NCBI RefSeq assembly: GCF_002288925.2
Contig: NW_022098076.1
Coordinates: 70,377,004-70,441,003, forward strand
Origin: Delphinapterus leucas
Lineage: Eukaryota > Chordata > Mammalia > Artiodactyla > Monodontidae
DNA: 64,000 bases
Reading direction: 5' to 3'
The notes beneath the pieces are model-generated. The model made no database searches. It was not told where the DNA came from and was given only the letters and a program-made list of their open reading frames with translations. The position numbers and the translations under genes were made by a program. Below are positions 41,309-57,037 of the stretch, piece after piece (the stretch's first letter is position 1; each line of letters begins with the position of its first letter).

Positions 41309-41768
41309 TGTATTAGTTAGGGTTTTCCAGAAAAACAGAATAAATAGGACCTTTTTATCTATATCTACATATTTTATATAATTTGTTATAAAGAATTGGC
41401 TCACAATTATAGAGGCTGGGAATTCCCTTGTCTGCCATCTACAAACTGAAGACCCAGGGAAGTCCATGGTACAGTTTAATCTGAGTCCAAAGGCCTAAGG
41501 ACCAAAAGCACAGATGGTTTAAGTCCCAGTCCAAGGGCAGAAGTAGATTGATGTACCAGTTCAGGAGTCAGGCAGAGAGAGTGAATACGTTCTATTCTGG
41601 CCTTCAATGAATTAGATGATGCCTATCCACTTTGCTTCACACAGTCTACCAATTCCAATGCTAATCTCATCCAGAAATACCCTGCAGACATATTCACAAG
41701 TAATGTTTAACCAAATACCTGGGCTCTCCATGACCCAGTAAAGTTGACACATAAAATTCACCAACACA
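41309..41768 (+). repeat. 460-bp repeat starting TGTATTAGTTAGGG (LTR-like), nested in L1
   Basis: Starts TGTATTAGTTAGGGTTTTCC and ends TTGACACATAAAATTCACC followed by AACACA. L1 sequence runs up to and beyond it, so it is a discrete insertion. I recognise it as a common mammalian interspersed repeat with TG...CA ends, but I do not assign a family. Confidence 0.65.
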
Positions 41769-41862
41769 GGTACTAGGTAAGGATCTATTCCTTTTTTTCT
41801 TTTCTTTTTTTGCATGTAGATACCCAATTTTTCCAGGACCATTTGTTGAAAATACAATCCTT

Positions 41863-42071
41863 GGGCTTCCCTGGTGGCACAGCGGTTGAGAGTCCGCCTG
41901 CTGATGCAGGGGACACGGGTTCGTGCCCCGGTCCAGGAAGATCCCACATGAGGCGGAGCGGCTGGGCCCGTGAGCCATGGCCGCTAAGCCTGCGCGTCCA
42001 GAGCCTGTGCTCCACAACGGGAGAGGCCACAACAGTGAGAGGCCCGCGTACCGCAAAAAAAAAAAAAAAAA
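41863..42071 (+). mobile_element. CHR SINE nested in an old L1
   Basis: CHR body with B-box GGTTCGTGCC and an A tail of about 17. The 15-bp perfect duplication GAAAATACAATCCTT lies at 41848-41862 and 42072-42086. Sequence on both sides is old L1 antisense, so the SINE split it. Confidence 0.95.
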
Positions 42072-44494
42072 GAAAATACAATCCTTTTGCCAGTAAATTG
42101 CCTTTGCATATTTGTTTAAAATCAGTTGTCCACATACTTGTAGGTTTATTCATAGTTCTCCACTCTTGTGTTGATCTATTTATCTATCCAGGTATATTTT
42201 CTCACCTTTAATCTATATGTGTTTTTATAGTTGAAGTTTGTGTCTTGTAGGCAGCATATAGTTGGGTATTGCTTTTTTAATCTAATCTGACAATCTCTGC
42301 CTTTAATTAGGGTATTTAACCACTTACATTTATTATGACAATTTTGGTTAAAATCATTGACCTTACTGTTTGTCCAATCTGTCCTCTTCCCATTTTCCTC
42401 TTTTCATGACATATTTTGGAAAACCAAATTTTTTATGACAACTACACAGTCTTTATTATTCCATCCATATTTACTTTTAAAATTCAAAGTGGAATTACTT
42501 GCTGTTTCTTGTTCATAGACAAACGTATTCATATAAGATTTCACAAAAATGCCCCCAAATAGCCTCCAAGAACCCCACAAAACTTTATTGAAAATTATAG
42601 TTCCTTTTATTCTGTTTTAGCTTATTTACTTTATAGTTATCATCCTAAATAACAGATAAATGTAATTTTAAAAGATAATCTGAGGGAATAGTGACTATAT
42701 AGAGCATTTTCCTGTAATAAGGATTGTTGTTCTCATATTATTAATTATTCTAGGTAACTCATAAAGTTTGTGGACTTTGCTTAATTATGATTCTCTCCAT
42801 GTCTTAATCATTAAATTGAAATACCATATATCATAACTATTTTTCTCTTCTTTTGTGGAAACTCTTCAAAAGTTGAATGATTTGATGTTCTACTTGGGAA
42901 AGGCTGACAGTTTATCTGTTACACCGATTTTGAACTAATAGCAAGAGTTCTTTCCTCTGATTCATTCATAATGCAGAGAAAGAGGGTTCTCTCACTGTAC
43001 AAAATCAGTCAGTAGAAATGAAATCTTAACATAGGTCTCATATCACTGATTCCTAGATGTATAAATGACTTCCCATTAATTTATAAAGATGTAAGGAGTA
43101 AGAAAGAGAGTTCAATCAAGCTGATTGAATATAATGTGTAAAATCAAATTTTCATATGTACATTTAGTACATTTATATACAATTTTTATATATACTTGTT
43201 TATGTGATAAACAATTATCAGAAGAAAGCTTGAAGAGGGAAAAAAAATCAAAAGTTATATTATTAAAAGCAACTTGTAAAGGCAAGTAGAGTATATTCAA
43301 AATCATACTGCACAGTATCATGAATCTCTGACTGCTTGTATTCATCACTTTCCTGTCCTTGTAGAAAATATAATCAATGCCTCAAATTCTTTGTATATCA
43401 ACTTCTGTCTAAGACCCTCACATTTGTTTTCAGTTTCTTCCTTTAGGATGTTGACAAGCCATCAGTACACCCTTGTACTGCCCATTTCATGATAGTCCAT
43501 CAACTTCTTGATCTATTTATTTCACCAACTCACATTGATTTTTTTCAGGTGTGAAAGCCTCTCACTCTTGTCCCTTCTCCCTTAATTTTCTGTTATCTGC
43601 TTTGACATTAGTTGAAAAAGAGAGTATTGGCTTCACACAAACTCCTACCTTCTTTTCTGCTGCCTACTACCTTCCTTAGTCTGTATTCAGATGCTCAATT
43701 TCAGAGCAGTTTTGCATCAGGGAAACAGTACCTATTGGAGGAAAGCAATAATACAAACAGGAAACCATAATAATTACTTTCTTCTCACTCTTTCCAAATG
43801 ACTAGATGATGGTATTCAAGGCTGGTTGATCATTTTCTGCAGAGTGAAAACATGGGAAGTGTCTCCACAAAAGGCCAAGGAAAATACTTCTTTGAAGTTC
43901 TTGAGAGAAAAGAAGTTTTCAATCAGTACCAAGAATTCAACCGCTCTCTGACCTCCCAGAGTGATAGTCCCATAGGAAGGAGTAGAAGGGCCTATTCAAT
44001 GGCTTACAGTTTGAAACACCATTATAAAGCTCTCTAAAGAAACTTTAGCAATGTAGTTGTTAGGCAACCTTTAACTTCTCTTTTTTTCTGGAAGCTGTAA
44101 AATTGTTTTTTCTTTATCTCATCTGAATTATACCTATTAAATTATGTCTATTAAAAATTTGGAGAGATAATAATGTGCTTAGTATTTCGACCTTTACAGA
44201 GAATATTGAACTTGCTTTCGTTAAAATAGAGGCAAGCTTAAATAATGGATCTTGCTACTTGTGCTGCATGTGTGAAAGTAAATGGATTAGCTCAAAATAT
44301 TGAAATGAAGTACCTGTCTACAAGCACAAAGGCAGAAAAAGTATCTTCTCTTTCATTGTACAAGACTACCTACGTATGCTGTTTGCATTAGTTACCATAT
44401 GTAGAGGCATGGGTTTGACTTGGAATTTGGACAGATACCATTAATCTTTTTCTATAAAGCCTGAAAAATATGATTTAGTTGTAACAGTTCAGTT

Positions 44495-44690
44495 TTTCTG
44501 ATCAGGTCAACATAGGTTCAAATCCTTACGCTATGACTAGCCATGCAGCCTTGGGCAATTATTTACATATTACTTATGTGTAAAGTAAATAATCTACCTT
44601 TCTGGGTTATGATGAAGATTAGACATCATATTAGTAGTATACAATGCAGGGTTACTCACCTAAGCCCTCAATAAACATACTTAAGAGAAA
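44495..44690 (+). repeat. MIR SINE relic
   Basis: GGTTCAAATCCTTACGCTAT, CAGCCTTGGGCAATTATTTA and CCCTCAATAAACATAC lie in MIR order. Confidence 0.72.
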
Positions 44691-44844
44691 TGTGGAAACA
44701 TACAAGTATATCCATGTGTTTACTTTTAGAAGTATTTGTTGAGAAACTACTTAGTTTATACTGGACAATGCTAAGAAATGGGGATATGATGGAAATATAA
44801 AATAAAATACATATTGTCTCTATGTAGGGATTACAGTCCAGTTA

Positions 44845-45330
44845 GGAAGACAGCATTAGATAAATAATCATTTATATTGTATAATATATATTTTTTTGAG
44901 AGAAAATATAACAGTTGTCCTAACCTAATGGGTAGGTAGCATTAGGTCAGTCCACAGAAAGAGGGACAACAATGTGAGATGAGAAGGATAAATAGGAATT
45001 ATTAAGCAAAGAGGGCTAGGGGAAATTGGGGATTACAAGTCTAATCAAGAGAGTCTGACCAGTGAATAAGATCAGGTGCTTTCACAGAACCGACTGCACA
45101 TGAGCATTGAGTGGGAAAGTAATATCTGACGAACTAGTGAGGTGAAAAATGGCCAGATTATGTAGGACCTAGTGACCATTTAAAGGGTTTTCTGCTTTGT
45201 CCAAAGAGTTGTGGGAAACTGATGAAGGATTTTAAGCAGGAGAGTTAGGATCTTATTCTTAAAATATCACTCCAATTGCTTTGAAGGGACTGACTTAAAA
45301 ACATGTTTGAACAGTTGGTGGCAGAGAGAA
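44845..45330. repeat. Ancient interspersed repeat (unassigned), related to 21600-22740
   Basis: Contains AGATTATGTAGGACCTAGTG and GGAAACTGATGAAGGATTTT, matching the same old repeat family. No coding potential. Confidence 0.4.
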
Positions 45331-45724
45331 AATAGTGAACTGTTCAGAGATAGGCATATGACCCAAGCAGGGTCAACTTTCCACAATACAGATGCTGGGA
45401 GAGAGAAAGTAGAGCTATTTTACCTGTACTTATAAACTTCGTGAATTCTCCAAGCCAAGGCCAAACATTTTTAATGAAGAAAGAGAGCTGGCCTAAGAAG
45501 AAAGCAGAATCGGGCAATGTCGAAGGACTGAGTCCAGGTGATGTTGTTTAACCCCTAGATCCATCTGTGCCTGAAGGAATATCCCTTGCAATTCTCAGTT
45601 CTGTGAGCTGATATGCTCTCTTGTTTGCTTTTATTTTCTATTTCTTTTTTGCCTTTTAATTATGCTTATTATTTTCTTTGTTATATGAAAAGACTTAAAG
45701 CTTATACAGTTATGGCCAAGTTTT

Positions 45725-47345
45725 ATTTTTTCCAACTTTATTGAGACAAAGTTACTTCTAACATTGTTTAAATTTAAGGTATACAATGTGATTTGAAACA
45801 CATATATATTATAAAGTGTTTATCACAATAAGTTCAGTTAATACCTCCTTCACCTCATGTAATTACCATTTTGTTATTGTGGTGGTGGTGAAAACATTAA
45901 ACCTCTATGCTCATAGCAATGTTCAAGTATAAGATAGAGTTTTGTTAACTATATTTGCTATGCTGTACCTTAGATGCCCAGAACTTATTCATCCTATAAC
46001 TTAAAGTTTGTGCACTCTGATCTGCATCACCCCATTTCCCCCACTCCTCAGACCCTGAAAACCACCATTCTACTCTCTGTTTCTACGAGTTTGATGTGTT
46101 TAGATTCCACATGAAAGTGATATCATACAGTATGTGTCATTCTCTGTCTAACTTAACTCACTTAGCATAATGTCTTGAAGGTCCACCTATGTTGCTGCAT
46201 ATGGCAGGGTTTTCTTCTTTTTTATGGCTGAATAATATTCTAGTGTGTGTGTATGCATATACACGCACATGTGTATATATGACACATATTCTTTATCCAT
46301 TCATCTGTTGACAGACACATTGTTTCCATATATTGGCTATTGTGAATAATGCTGCAGTGAACATCAGGATGCAGAGAAGTGGGATTGCTAGATCATATGG
46401 TAATTCTATTTTTAATTTTTTGAGGAATCTCCATACTGTTTTCCATCATGGCTGCTTCAATTTACATTCCCACCAACAGTGCACCAGAGGTCCCTTTTCT
46501 CTATACCCTCACCAGCGCTTGCTATCTCTTCTCTTTTTGATAATAGCCATTCTAACAGATGTGAGGTGACATCTCATTGTGGTTTCATTTTGTATTTCCC
46601 TGACGGTTAGTGATGTTGAGCACCTTTTCATGTACTTGATGGCATTTGTATGTCTTCTTTAGAGAAATGTCTATTCGCATCCTCTGCCCATTTTTTAACC
46701 AGATTGTTTGTTTGTTTGTTTTGTTACTGAGTTGCATGAGTTCCTTATATAACTTGGGTATTAATGCCTTATTAGATATCTGATTTGAAAATATTTTCTC
46801 CCATTCCGTGGGTTGGCTTTTCCTTTTTGTTGCTTCTGCTTTTGGTGTCATATCCATAAAGTCATTACCAAGACCAATGTCAAGGAACTCACCTTCAATG
46901 TTTCTTCTAAGAATATTGTGGTTTTGGTCTTATGTTTAAGTCCTTAATCCTTTTTTTTTTTAACATCTTTATTGGAGTATAATTGTTTTACAATGGTGTG
47001 TTACTTTCTGCTTTGTAACAGAATCAACTATACAGATACATATATCCCCATATCTCCTCCCTCTTGCATCTCCCTCCCACCCTCCCTATCCCTTTGCATT
47101 CATTTTATGAGTGGCATAGGACAGGGGTCCACTTTCTTTCTTTTGCATGTGAATATCCATGTTTTCCCAACATCATTTTCAAGAACTATCTTTGCCCCAT
47201 TGAATATTCTTGTCTCCCTTATCAAATATTAATTGAACTTATTTGTGGATTTATTTCTGGGTTCTTCATTCTGCTCCACTGGCCTATGTGCCTGTTTTTA
47301 TGCCAGTACCATACTGTTTTAATTACTATGGCTTCCAAACATTGG
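45725..47345 (-). mobile_element. Old L1 (L1M-type), antisense
   Basis: Complement of an L1 3' UTR and ORF2 end: CCAACTTTATTGAGACAAAG at the start, ATGGCTGAATAATATTCTAG near 46222, and the ATTCCCACCAACAGTG stretch near 46466. Carries a young L1 stub at 46951-47092. Confidence 0.82.
46951..47092 (-). mobile_element. Short young-type L1 3' stub
   Basis: TTTTTTTTTTAACATCTTTATTGG opening is the same 3' UTR as at 9478, cut off after about 140 bp at CCTCCCTATCCC. It sits inside an old antisense L1 whose sequence resumes at 47093. No convincing target duplication was found. Confidence 0.8.
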
Positions 47346-47369
47346 GGATATTATTCAATTTTCTGGACA

Positions 47370-47465
47370 TCTGTATATTCATCTGCAAAATGGTGATAAT
47401 TACACTTTACAGGGTGGTGGTGATGATTAAATTAAACTATACAGGTTGAGTCTGGCACTTTTTCT
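47370..47465 (+). repeat. MIR fragment
   Basis: CATCTGCAAAATGGTGATAA and GATGATTAAATTAAACTATA match the 3' half of MIR. Confidence 0.6.
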
Positions 47466-47559
47466 CTACTTAGCTAAATATTGCAGACACCTAAAATCAG
47501 TGAGAAGAAATGGATTATTCAGTAAATTATGTCAATATCTCAGCCAAATTAAGATTTTT

Positions 47560-48285
47560 TAAAATTATGCTGTACCAAAACTTCTAGATGGATTAAAAAT
47601 TTCAATATAGTTTTAAAGTACTAGAAGAAAAAAGATAGACTATGCCAAGATCATAAACATAAAAAAGAGAATGATGTATCCATTTAACTAGATAAAAACA
47701 TAAAATGTTTGTCTATCAAAAGACAAAATTTTTAAAAATTGCATATAGAAGGAAACTTATACACAACATATTTAAGACACAAAAATTTAATGGATTTAAT
47801 TTATGATGAGTGTTTTCAAATCCAGAATTAAAAAATGGATAAAGCTTATAACTATGTAATATACAAAAAATAAATAGAAAGGATCAATCAACACATAAAA
47901 AGAGGCTCAATATCAACTAAAAAATATAAATTTAAAAGACTTCTTTTTCATATTTCTCATCACCAAAATTTAAATCCATGGATAATATCAAGTGTTGTAA
48001 AGAGTAGTGGAAAATATTCCTTATCAAACATTGTTTAGGACAAGTGTAAACTAATCTAGTATTTTTGAAAGATGACATAGCAATATATACCAAAATTTAT
48101 TATATATAACCTAATTTCACAGAAATTCTACTTTTAAGCGTTTAGCCCAAGGAAATGATTGCATAGTACAAAATTTTTTATGAACTAAGATTCACACTAT
48201 GGCAGTACTGATATGAAAAATAGAAAATAAATGAAATTACCATTAATATGGCACTTATTCAATAAATATTTTTATACACAGCTTA
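47560..48285 (+). mobile_element. Old L1M/HAL1-like fragment, sense
   Basis: AT-rich, with phrases typical of diverged L1 ORF2 ends (AACTTCTAGATGGATTAAAA, a diverged region corresponding to 'caattctacttctaggaat' near 48125). No open frame of note. Confidence 0.55.
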
Positions 48286-48289
48286 CTTG

Positions 48290-50530
48290 AAATTATATCA
48301 AGCATCTTTTAGGACCAAAATGCTGTGAGAATGAAAATCAATTACAGGAAAAAAAAACTGTAATAAAACACAAATACATTGAGGCTAAACAGTGCACTAC
48401 TAAATAACCAACAGATAACTGAAGAAATCAAAGAAGAAATTTAAAAAATACATAGAAAAAAATGACAATGAAAACACAACTGCCCAATACGTATGGGACA
48501 CAGCAAAAGCAGTTCTAAGAGGGAAATTTATAGCAATTCAATGTCACCTCAAGAAACAAAAAAATCTCAAATAAACACTTTAACCCTACACTTAAAACCA
48601 CTAGAGAAAGAAGAACAAGAAAACCCAAAGTCAGTCAAAGCAAAGAAATCATAAAGATCAGAGTAGAAATAATTGAAATAGAAATGAGGAAAACAATAGC
48701 AAAGATCAATAAAACTAAAAGCTGGTTCTTTGAGAAGATAAACAAAATTGATAAATCCTTAGCCAGACTCATCAAGAAAAAGAGGGAGAGGACACAAATC
48801 AATAAAATTAGAAATGAAAAAGGAGAAATCACAACTGACACTGCAGGAATACAAAGGATTATAAGTGACTACTGCAAACCAGTATATGCCAATAAAATGG
48901 ACAACCCCGAAGAAATGGAAAAATTCTTGGAAAGGTAAAATTTTCCAAGACTGAACCAGAAAGAATTAGAAAAAATAAACAGACTTACCACAAGCAATGA
49001 AATTGAAACCATAAATAAAAATCTTCCAACAATCAAAAGTCTAGGACCAGATGGCTTCACAGGCAAATTCTATCAAACATTTAGAAAAGAGCTAACACCC
49101 ATTCTTCTCAAATTCTTCAAAAGAATTGCAGAGGGAGAAACACTCTCAAATTCATTCTATGAAGCCACCATCACCCTGATACCAAAACCAGAAAAAGGAT
49201 ACACAAAAAAAGAAAATTAGAGACCAATATCACTGATGAACATAGATGCAAAAATCCTGAACAAAATACTAGCAAACAGAATCCAGCAGCACATTGAAAG
49301 GATCATACATCATGATGAAGTGGGATTTATCCCAGGGATGCAAGGATTCTTCAGTATATGTAAATCAATCAATGTGATTCACCACATTAACAAATTAAGG
49401 AATAAAACACATATCATCATCTCAATAGATGCAAAAAAAGCTTTCAACAAAATTCAACACACATTTATGATAAAAACTCTCCAGAAAATGGGCAGAGAGG
49501 GAACCTACCTCAACATAATAAAGGCCATAGGGCTTCCCTGGTGGCACAGTGGTTAAGAATCCATCTGCCAATGCAGGGGACACAGGTTCAAGCCCTGGCC
49601 TGTGAAGATCCCACGTGCTGCGGAGCAACTAAGCCCATGAGCCACAACTACTGAGCCGGCGCTCTAGAGCCCACGAGCCACAACTACTGAAGCCTGTGCA
49701 CCTAGAGCTCATGCCCCGCAACAAGAGAAGCCACTGCAATGAGGAGCCCGCGCAACAAAATGAAGAGTAGCCCCTGCTCGCCACAACTAGAGAAAGCCCG
49801 GGTGCAGCAACAAAGACCCAACGCAGCCAAAAAAATAAATAAATAAATTTAATTTAAAAATAAATAAAAAATAAATAAAGGCCATATATGACAAACCCAC
49901 AGCAAGCATCATACTCAATGATGCAAAACTGAAAGCACTCCCTCTAAGATCACGAACAAGACAAGGATGTCCACTCTTGCCACTCTTATTCAACACAGTT
50001 TTGGAAGTCCTAGCCATGGCAATCAGGGAAGAAAGAAGAATAAAAGGAATACAAATTGGAAAAGAAGAAGTAAAACAGTCACTCTTTGCATATGACATGA
50101 TACTATACATAGAGAATCCTAAAGATGCCACCAGAAAACTACTAGAACTAATCAATGAATTTGGTAAGGTTGCAGGATACAAAATTAATGCACAGAAATC
50201 TGTTGCATTCCTCCACCAATAGTGAAAAATCAGAAAGAGAAATTAAGGAAACACTCCCATATACTACTGCAACAAAAAGAATAAAATACCTAGGAATAAA
50301 CCTGCCTGAGGAGGCGAAAGACTTGTACTCAGTAAACTATAAAACACTGATGAAAGAAATCAAAGATGACAAAAACAGATGGAGAAATATACCATGTTCT
50401 TGGATTGGAAGAATCAATATTGTGAAAATGACAATATTATCCAAAGCAATCTACAGATTCAATGCAATCCCTATCAAACTACCAATGGCATTCTTCACAG
50501 AATTAGAACAAAAAATTTTACAATTTGTCC
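48290..50530 (+). mobile_element. L1 ORF2 fragment (endonuclease end to reverse transcriptase)
   Basis: Sense L1 ORF2 from the end of the endonuclease through the RT domain (NGPDGF-like region near 49050, [19 protein letters not shown] at about 49236, catalytic block near 50085), cut at both ends. Many stops and frameshifts. The catalytic block reads FAYD where FADD is expected, so the RT is dead. Interrupted by a CHR-1-type SINE at 49530-49873. No flanking duplication was seen. Confidence 0.88.
49530..49873 (+). mobile_element. CHR-1-type SINE (long form) nested in L1 ORF2
   Basis: Begins with the same GGGCTTCCCTGGTGGC head but has a longer body (ACAACTACTGA repeats twice) and an AAATAAATA tail. 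The B-box GGTTCAAGCC is close to consensus. The 13-bp duplication AATAAAGGCCATA lies at 49517-49529 and 49874-49886. It interrupts an L1 reverse-transcriptase region, so it is younger than that L1. Confidence 0.9.
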
Positions 50531-51139
50531 ATTGTTTTGTTTTCTAACAATGATAAAAGCACTATTATAATTAAAAAATAAAATTATTTCAATTTGAAAG
50601 GTAATTATGAATATAGTTTCTCTCATTTTTATGTTGGTTTTAAGTGTATATGTGCAAATATTTAAAAAATAAAGATGTCTGAGTTCAAATGTAATTCAGA
50701 TTACAAAGGTTTGTTGTATTTATCTCTTCACTGTTTATATTCTGGTGTTAAAAATTTATGCTTAACTATTTAAAGAAACTTCAAATACTTTTATAAACCT
50801 GCTATAAAACTCCTTCCAACCAGCACTGTTTTGTCCCTACAACAACCATACAAATAAAGGAGGTAGAAAATGTTCCAGCTTTTCATGTCCTAGAGTTTCT
50901 CTCAATCTCAATCTCTTCAAACCATAAAGACATCTGTATGTCTACTTTGAAAATTTTGACTTAAAAGAGTAAGATTGCTCAAGCTATGGTCACACTTTAT
51001 AGATGAGGTGAGGTTTTTCTTTTATTGTCATTGCTGTTTTAAATCATGTTGAACTCCAAAAAACACTTAAAAATCAAGGTTGATTTTTCTTTTAAGCTAC
51101 CAAGCCAATATACAGATTTAGATGAGAGTATTTTATGGT

Positions 51140-51310
51140 GACTGTGTGTTTGCGTTTATGCGTGTGAATGCATGTGTAAGTGTCCGAGGGTTGTGTACAT
51201 GTGTATGTGTTGTGTGAGCATATGAATACACACCTTATGCTGTACGTCTGTGTATCCATATGTCTTGTAATGAATATGTGTGTGTGCTCATATATGTCTT
51301 GTGTGTGGTA
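51140..51310. repeat. Degenerate TG-rich tract
   Basis: About 170 bp of imperfect TGTG/TATG repeats. Open frames here come from the repeat. Confidence 0.7.
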
Positions 51311-53314
51311 TATTAAGAAAGAATGTCTAAAAATGCAATATTTAAGTACATTTAAAATGAAGCAAATATTTGTTTTCCTCTTTGCAGATAACACTGTGGA
51401 TGATGAAATGGCCTTAATCACATGTGGGCAGTCATTGTAGGTTCAGTGTAAACATCAGCAGCACATCTGAAGCCAAGTTTATAGGATAATTACATTTCTG
51501 AAAATGCAGGATCCAATGTACTATGAGATCGAAACCCAAATTTTGATAAATGGATTTCATGCAAAAATTGTTTACTCTAAGATGTTAAAAATGAAAAATT
51601 ATATGCTTAATATTAAATTATAGCACCACAAAATTGCTTTCTTCTAATTGCTTCATTTCTTCCTGAAACTGTAAAGTCAACTATAAAATATGTTCATGGT
51701 TTGAAAAGTGGATCAACCTCCAAGAGACCTAACACTGAAAGTTGAAGAAAATGTTAGATTTTTAATTTATTAATATTATTTATCTTCTTTTGTTTTTTTC
51801 AAAATTTTAGAAGTCTTAAAGAGATATGGAATAATTACATACATTTTTCCTATCTTGCTTTTTCACATTTAATTTCTTTCCACATTTTCTTTTCCCATTT
51901 GCTTTTTATTCAGGTTTACAAAAGGTAAAAGAAGGGATTTGTGAAATGATTAAATGAGTTAAAGAAAAAGAATGTTTTTCTCTCATTCTTTTATTGTTTC
52001 TTAGTTTTTTTTGTTTTTTTTTGTCTTCATACCTAAATCTTACCTTTAAAAGGTAGAGGTACTATTGTTTTATTTTCATTTTGTTTCATTTTTTGAAGTG
52101 AAAGAAAAGGAGAGTATAACCCTAACTTAGGGAAATATTTATAAGTTAGTGTTGAAAAAGTTTCTATTTTACTTCCATGAATAATCTGCTTTGTCTGGGG
52201 CATGTACAAACACAAATATAGTATTGTGAGATAAGAAGCTTAAGTAGAAAAAAAAAAAAAGCAAGCTTTCTGTCAGGTTTCAGAAATGTATAAAACCAAG
52301 GAAACAATCTAGGCTCAATGAAAGGATAAATCTCATTCAATGTGGACATGCATATTTTGATATATAACAATATTTTATATTTCTTGATTCTATGAGGAAC
52401 AGAAGAATATATAAGAACTTAAGTTCACTCAAAACAGGAATCTCATGTTGCAATAGGTCTCTTTTCTCTGGAAAATAATTTTCAGGATCCAAAAGAGCTA
52501 AAATGTGAATTCCTCACAAATTATAAGCTATATTTTGTAAAAATTGCTAGCCTGAGCTGCCTTAAACCCTTTCTGGTACAAGGTGGGGTATAAATTAATT
52601 AATTAGTTCATGGACTACTTGGTAAATTTAAATCATGTTGGCCTCTTAAGAGTTTACATTTTTTAAGAAGTCCTATACTATTCATTCACATACTTAATGA
52701 ACTTAATCATTATGTATGTATACCCTTGTGATTGTTCCAATGGTGAGATTAAAGAAGCAAGAAGACTTCCTAAGAGCAAAATGTTTCTTAAGAAATGTGA
52801 CTTTTAAAAGGACTGACTTATCATGACCACAACAAGAATATACATTTGTAAACAGATTCTTTGAATTCTAAGTCATTTTATTTTGCATTTATTATAAGTA
52901 AGTCACTACTATATGCATAGTAGTAGCACTTATAGGATGCAGAATAAAGTAATACCCAGGACAAAAACAGGGAAGAATTAAGTATTAATCATTGGAGTAT
53001 CAAAGTATAAGATGGGAATGACTTAGTTATATACTCATGAAAACATTATTTGCTTCTGTGTAACAAAGAAGTGATGGAATGGATTAAAAAGTAGTAAAAT
53101 ACATGAAAAAAGAGATCACTCCATGCCTACAAAAACACATTGATGAAATGAAGTTTAGCAAACTACTGGAACAGCATTTTTACACATTTCAGAAGAACAC
53201 GTCTTTTTTTTTTTTTTCACCACTCCTAAATGGCAAATACTTTGTTATTCTATGTTATCAAATTCTCTGAAGCAAAAAATAAACAGAAAATTTAATAGAG
53301 TGGATTTCCATAAA

Positions 53315-53440
53315 TTGATTGGATCCAAGGAATTACCCAGGATGCTTATTAAACATTTAGATTCCCAGGCTCCACTTACACCTATTGAATCTAAATCTCC
53401 ACAGAAGGGTTCTTATGATTAGGCAAGATTTGAGAACACG
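53315..53440 (+). repeat. MER5-like (hAT-Charlie) relic
   Basis: GGAATTACCCAGGATGCTTA, TTCCCAGGCTCCACTTACAC and TGAATCTAAATCTCCACAGA match the body of MER5-type non-autonomous DNA transposons. The terminal inverted repeats are eroded. Confidence 0.6.
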
Positions 53441-53636
53441 AAATACATTATAAAAACATGCAATGTATTATAAAAAGTTACCCATTTGATTATTTTATAC
53501 CAACCTTTTTTAAGGGTTGAGAAAAAGATGACAACAATTCTGACCCACCACTATGTTTAACTGTTTGGTCCAATGTAGAATGAGAAAAATAATGTTTAAA
53601 GTTTCTAGATTTTTAATGTTTGGGTAATGTACTTAC

Positions 53637-53836
53637 TACAGTTTTCAGCTTTCCTGTTGTCCCGGATCACTATTCTCTGGTTGATTGTGCTGAAGAGCGT
53701 TGTCCAGTTAATGGTATGATAATAACACAGGTTGCTGTTGTCAGTGATATAGATGTTTCCTGCACTGATTTCCTTCAGGGATTGGAATTGCAGAGAAGTG
53801 ATGCCCTGTTGCTTGAGGATAAGCAAGGAAAGGCCA
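53637..53836 (-). CDS. ERBB4: ERBB4 exon 12 (200 bp): end of domain III, start of domain IV
   Basis: Encodes [53 protein letters not shown] and ...DNRKAENC, closing the domain III solenoid and reaching the first cysteine of domain IV. It has an NWT sequon, and an NCT sequon forms across the junction with exon 13. The acceptor is a pyrimidine tract ending CTTTAG; the donor is a consensus GTAAGT at 53631-53636. The 200-bp length is diagnostic for EGFR-family exon 12. A CHR SINE in the same sense as the gene ends about 160 bp upstream of the acceptor. Confidence 0.96.

Positions 53837-57037
<3,201 letters not shown>

Larger units (their letters stand above)
40141..42410 (-). mobile_element. Old L1 (L1M-type), antisense, with nested insertions
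   Basis: Begins TTTTATTGAAGTATACATGACATA, the complement of an L1 3' end, then runs through diverged ORF2 complement (for example the TGCATGTAGATACCCAATTTTTCC stretch in short matching pieces). Split at 41309-41768 by an LTR-like repeat and at 41863-42071 by a SINE. High divergence marks it as ancient. Confidence 0.75.

Noticed and set aside
43852..44037. 61-codon open frame starting MGSVSTKGQGKYFFE
   Set aside because: No recognisable domain, no splice or promoter context, and a length expected by chance.
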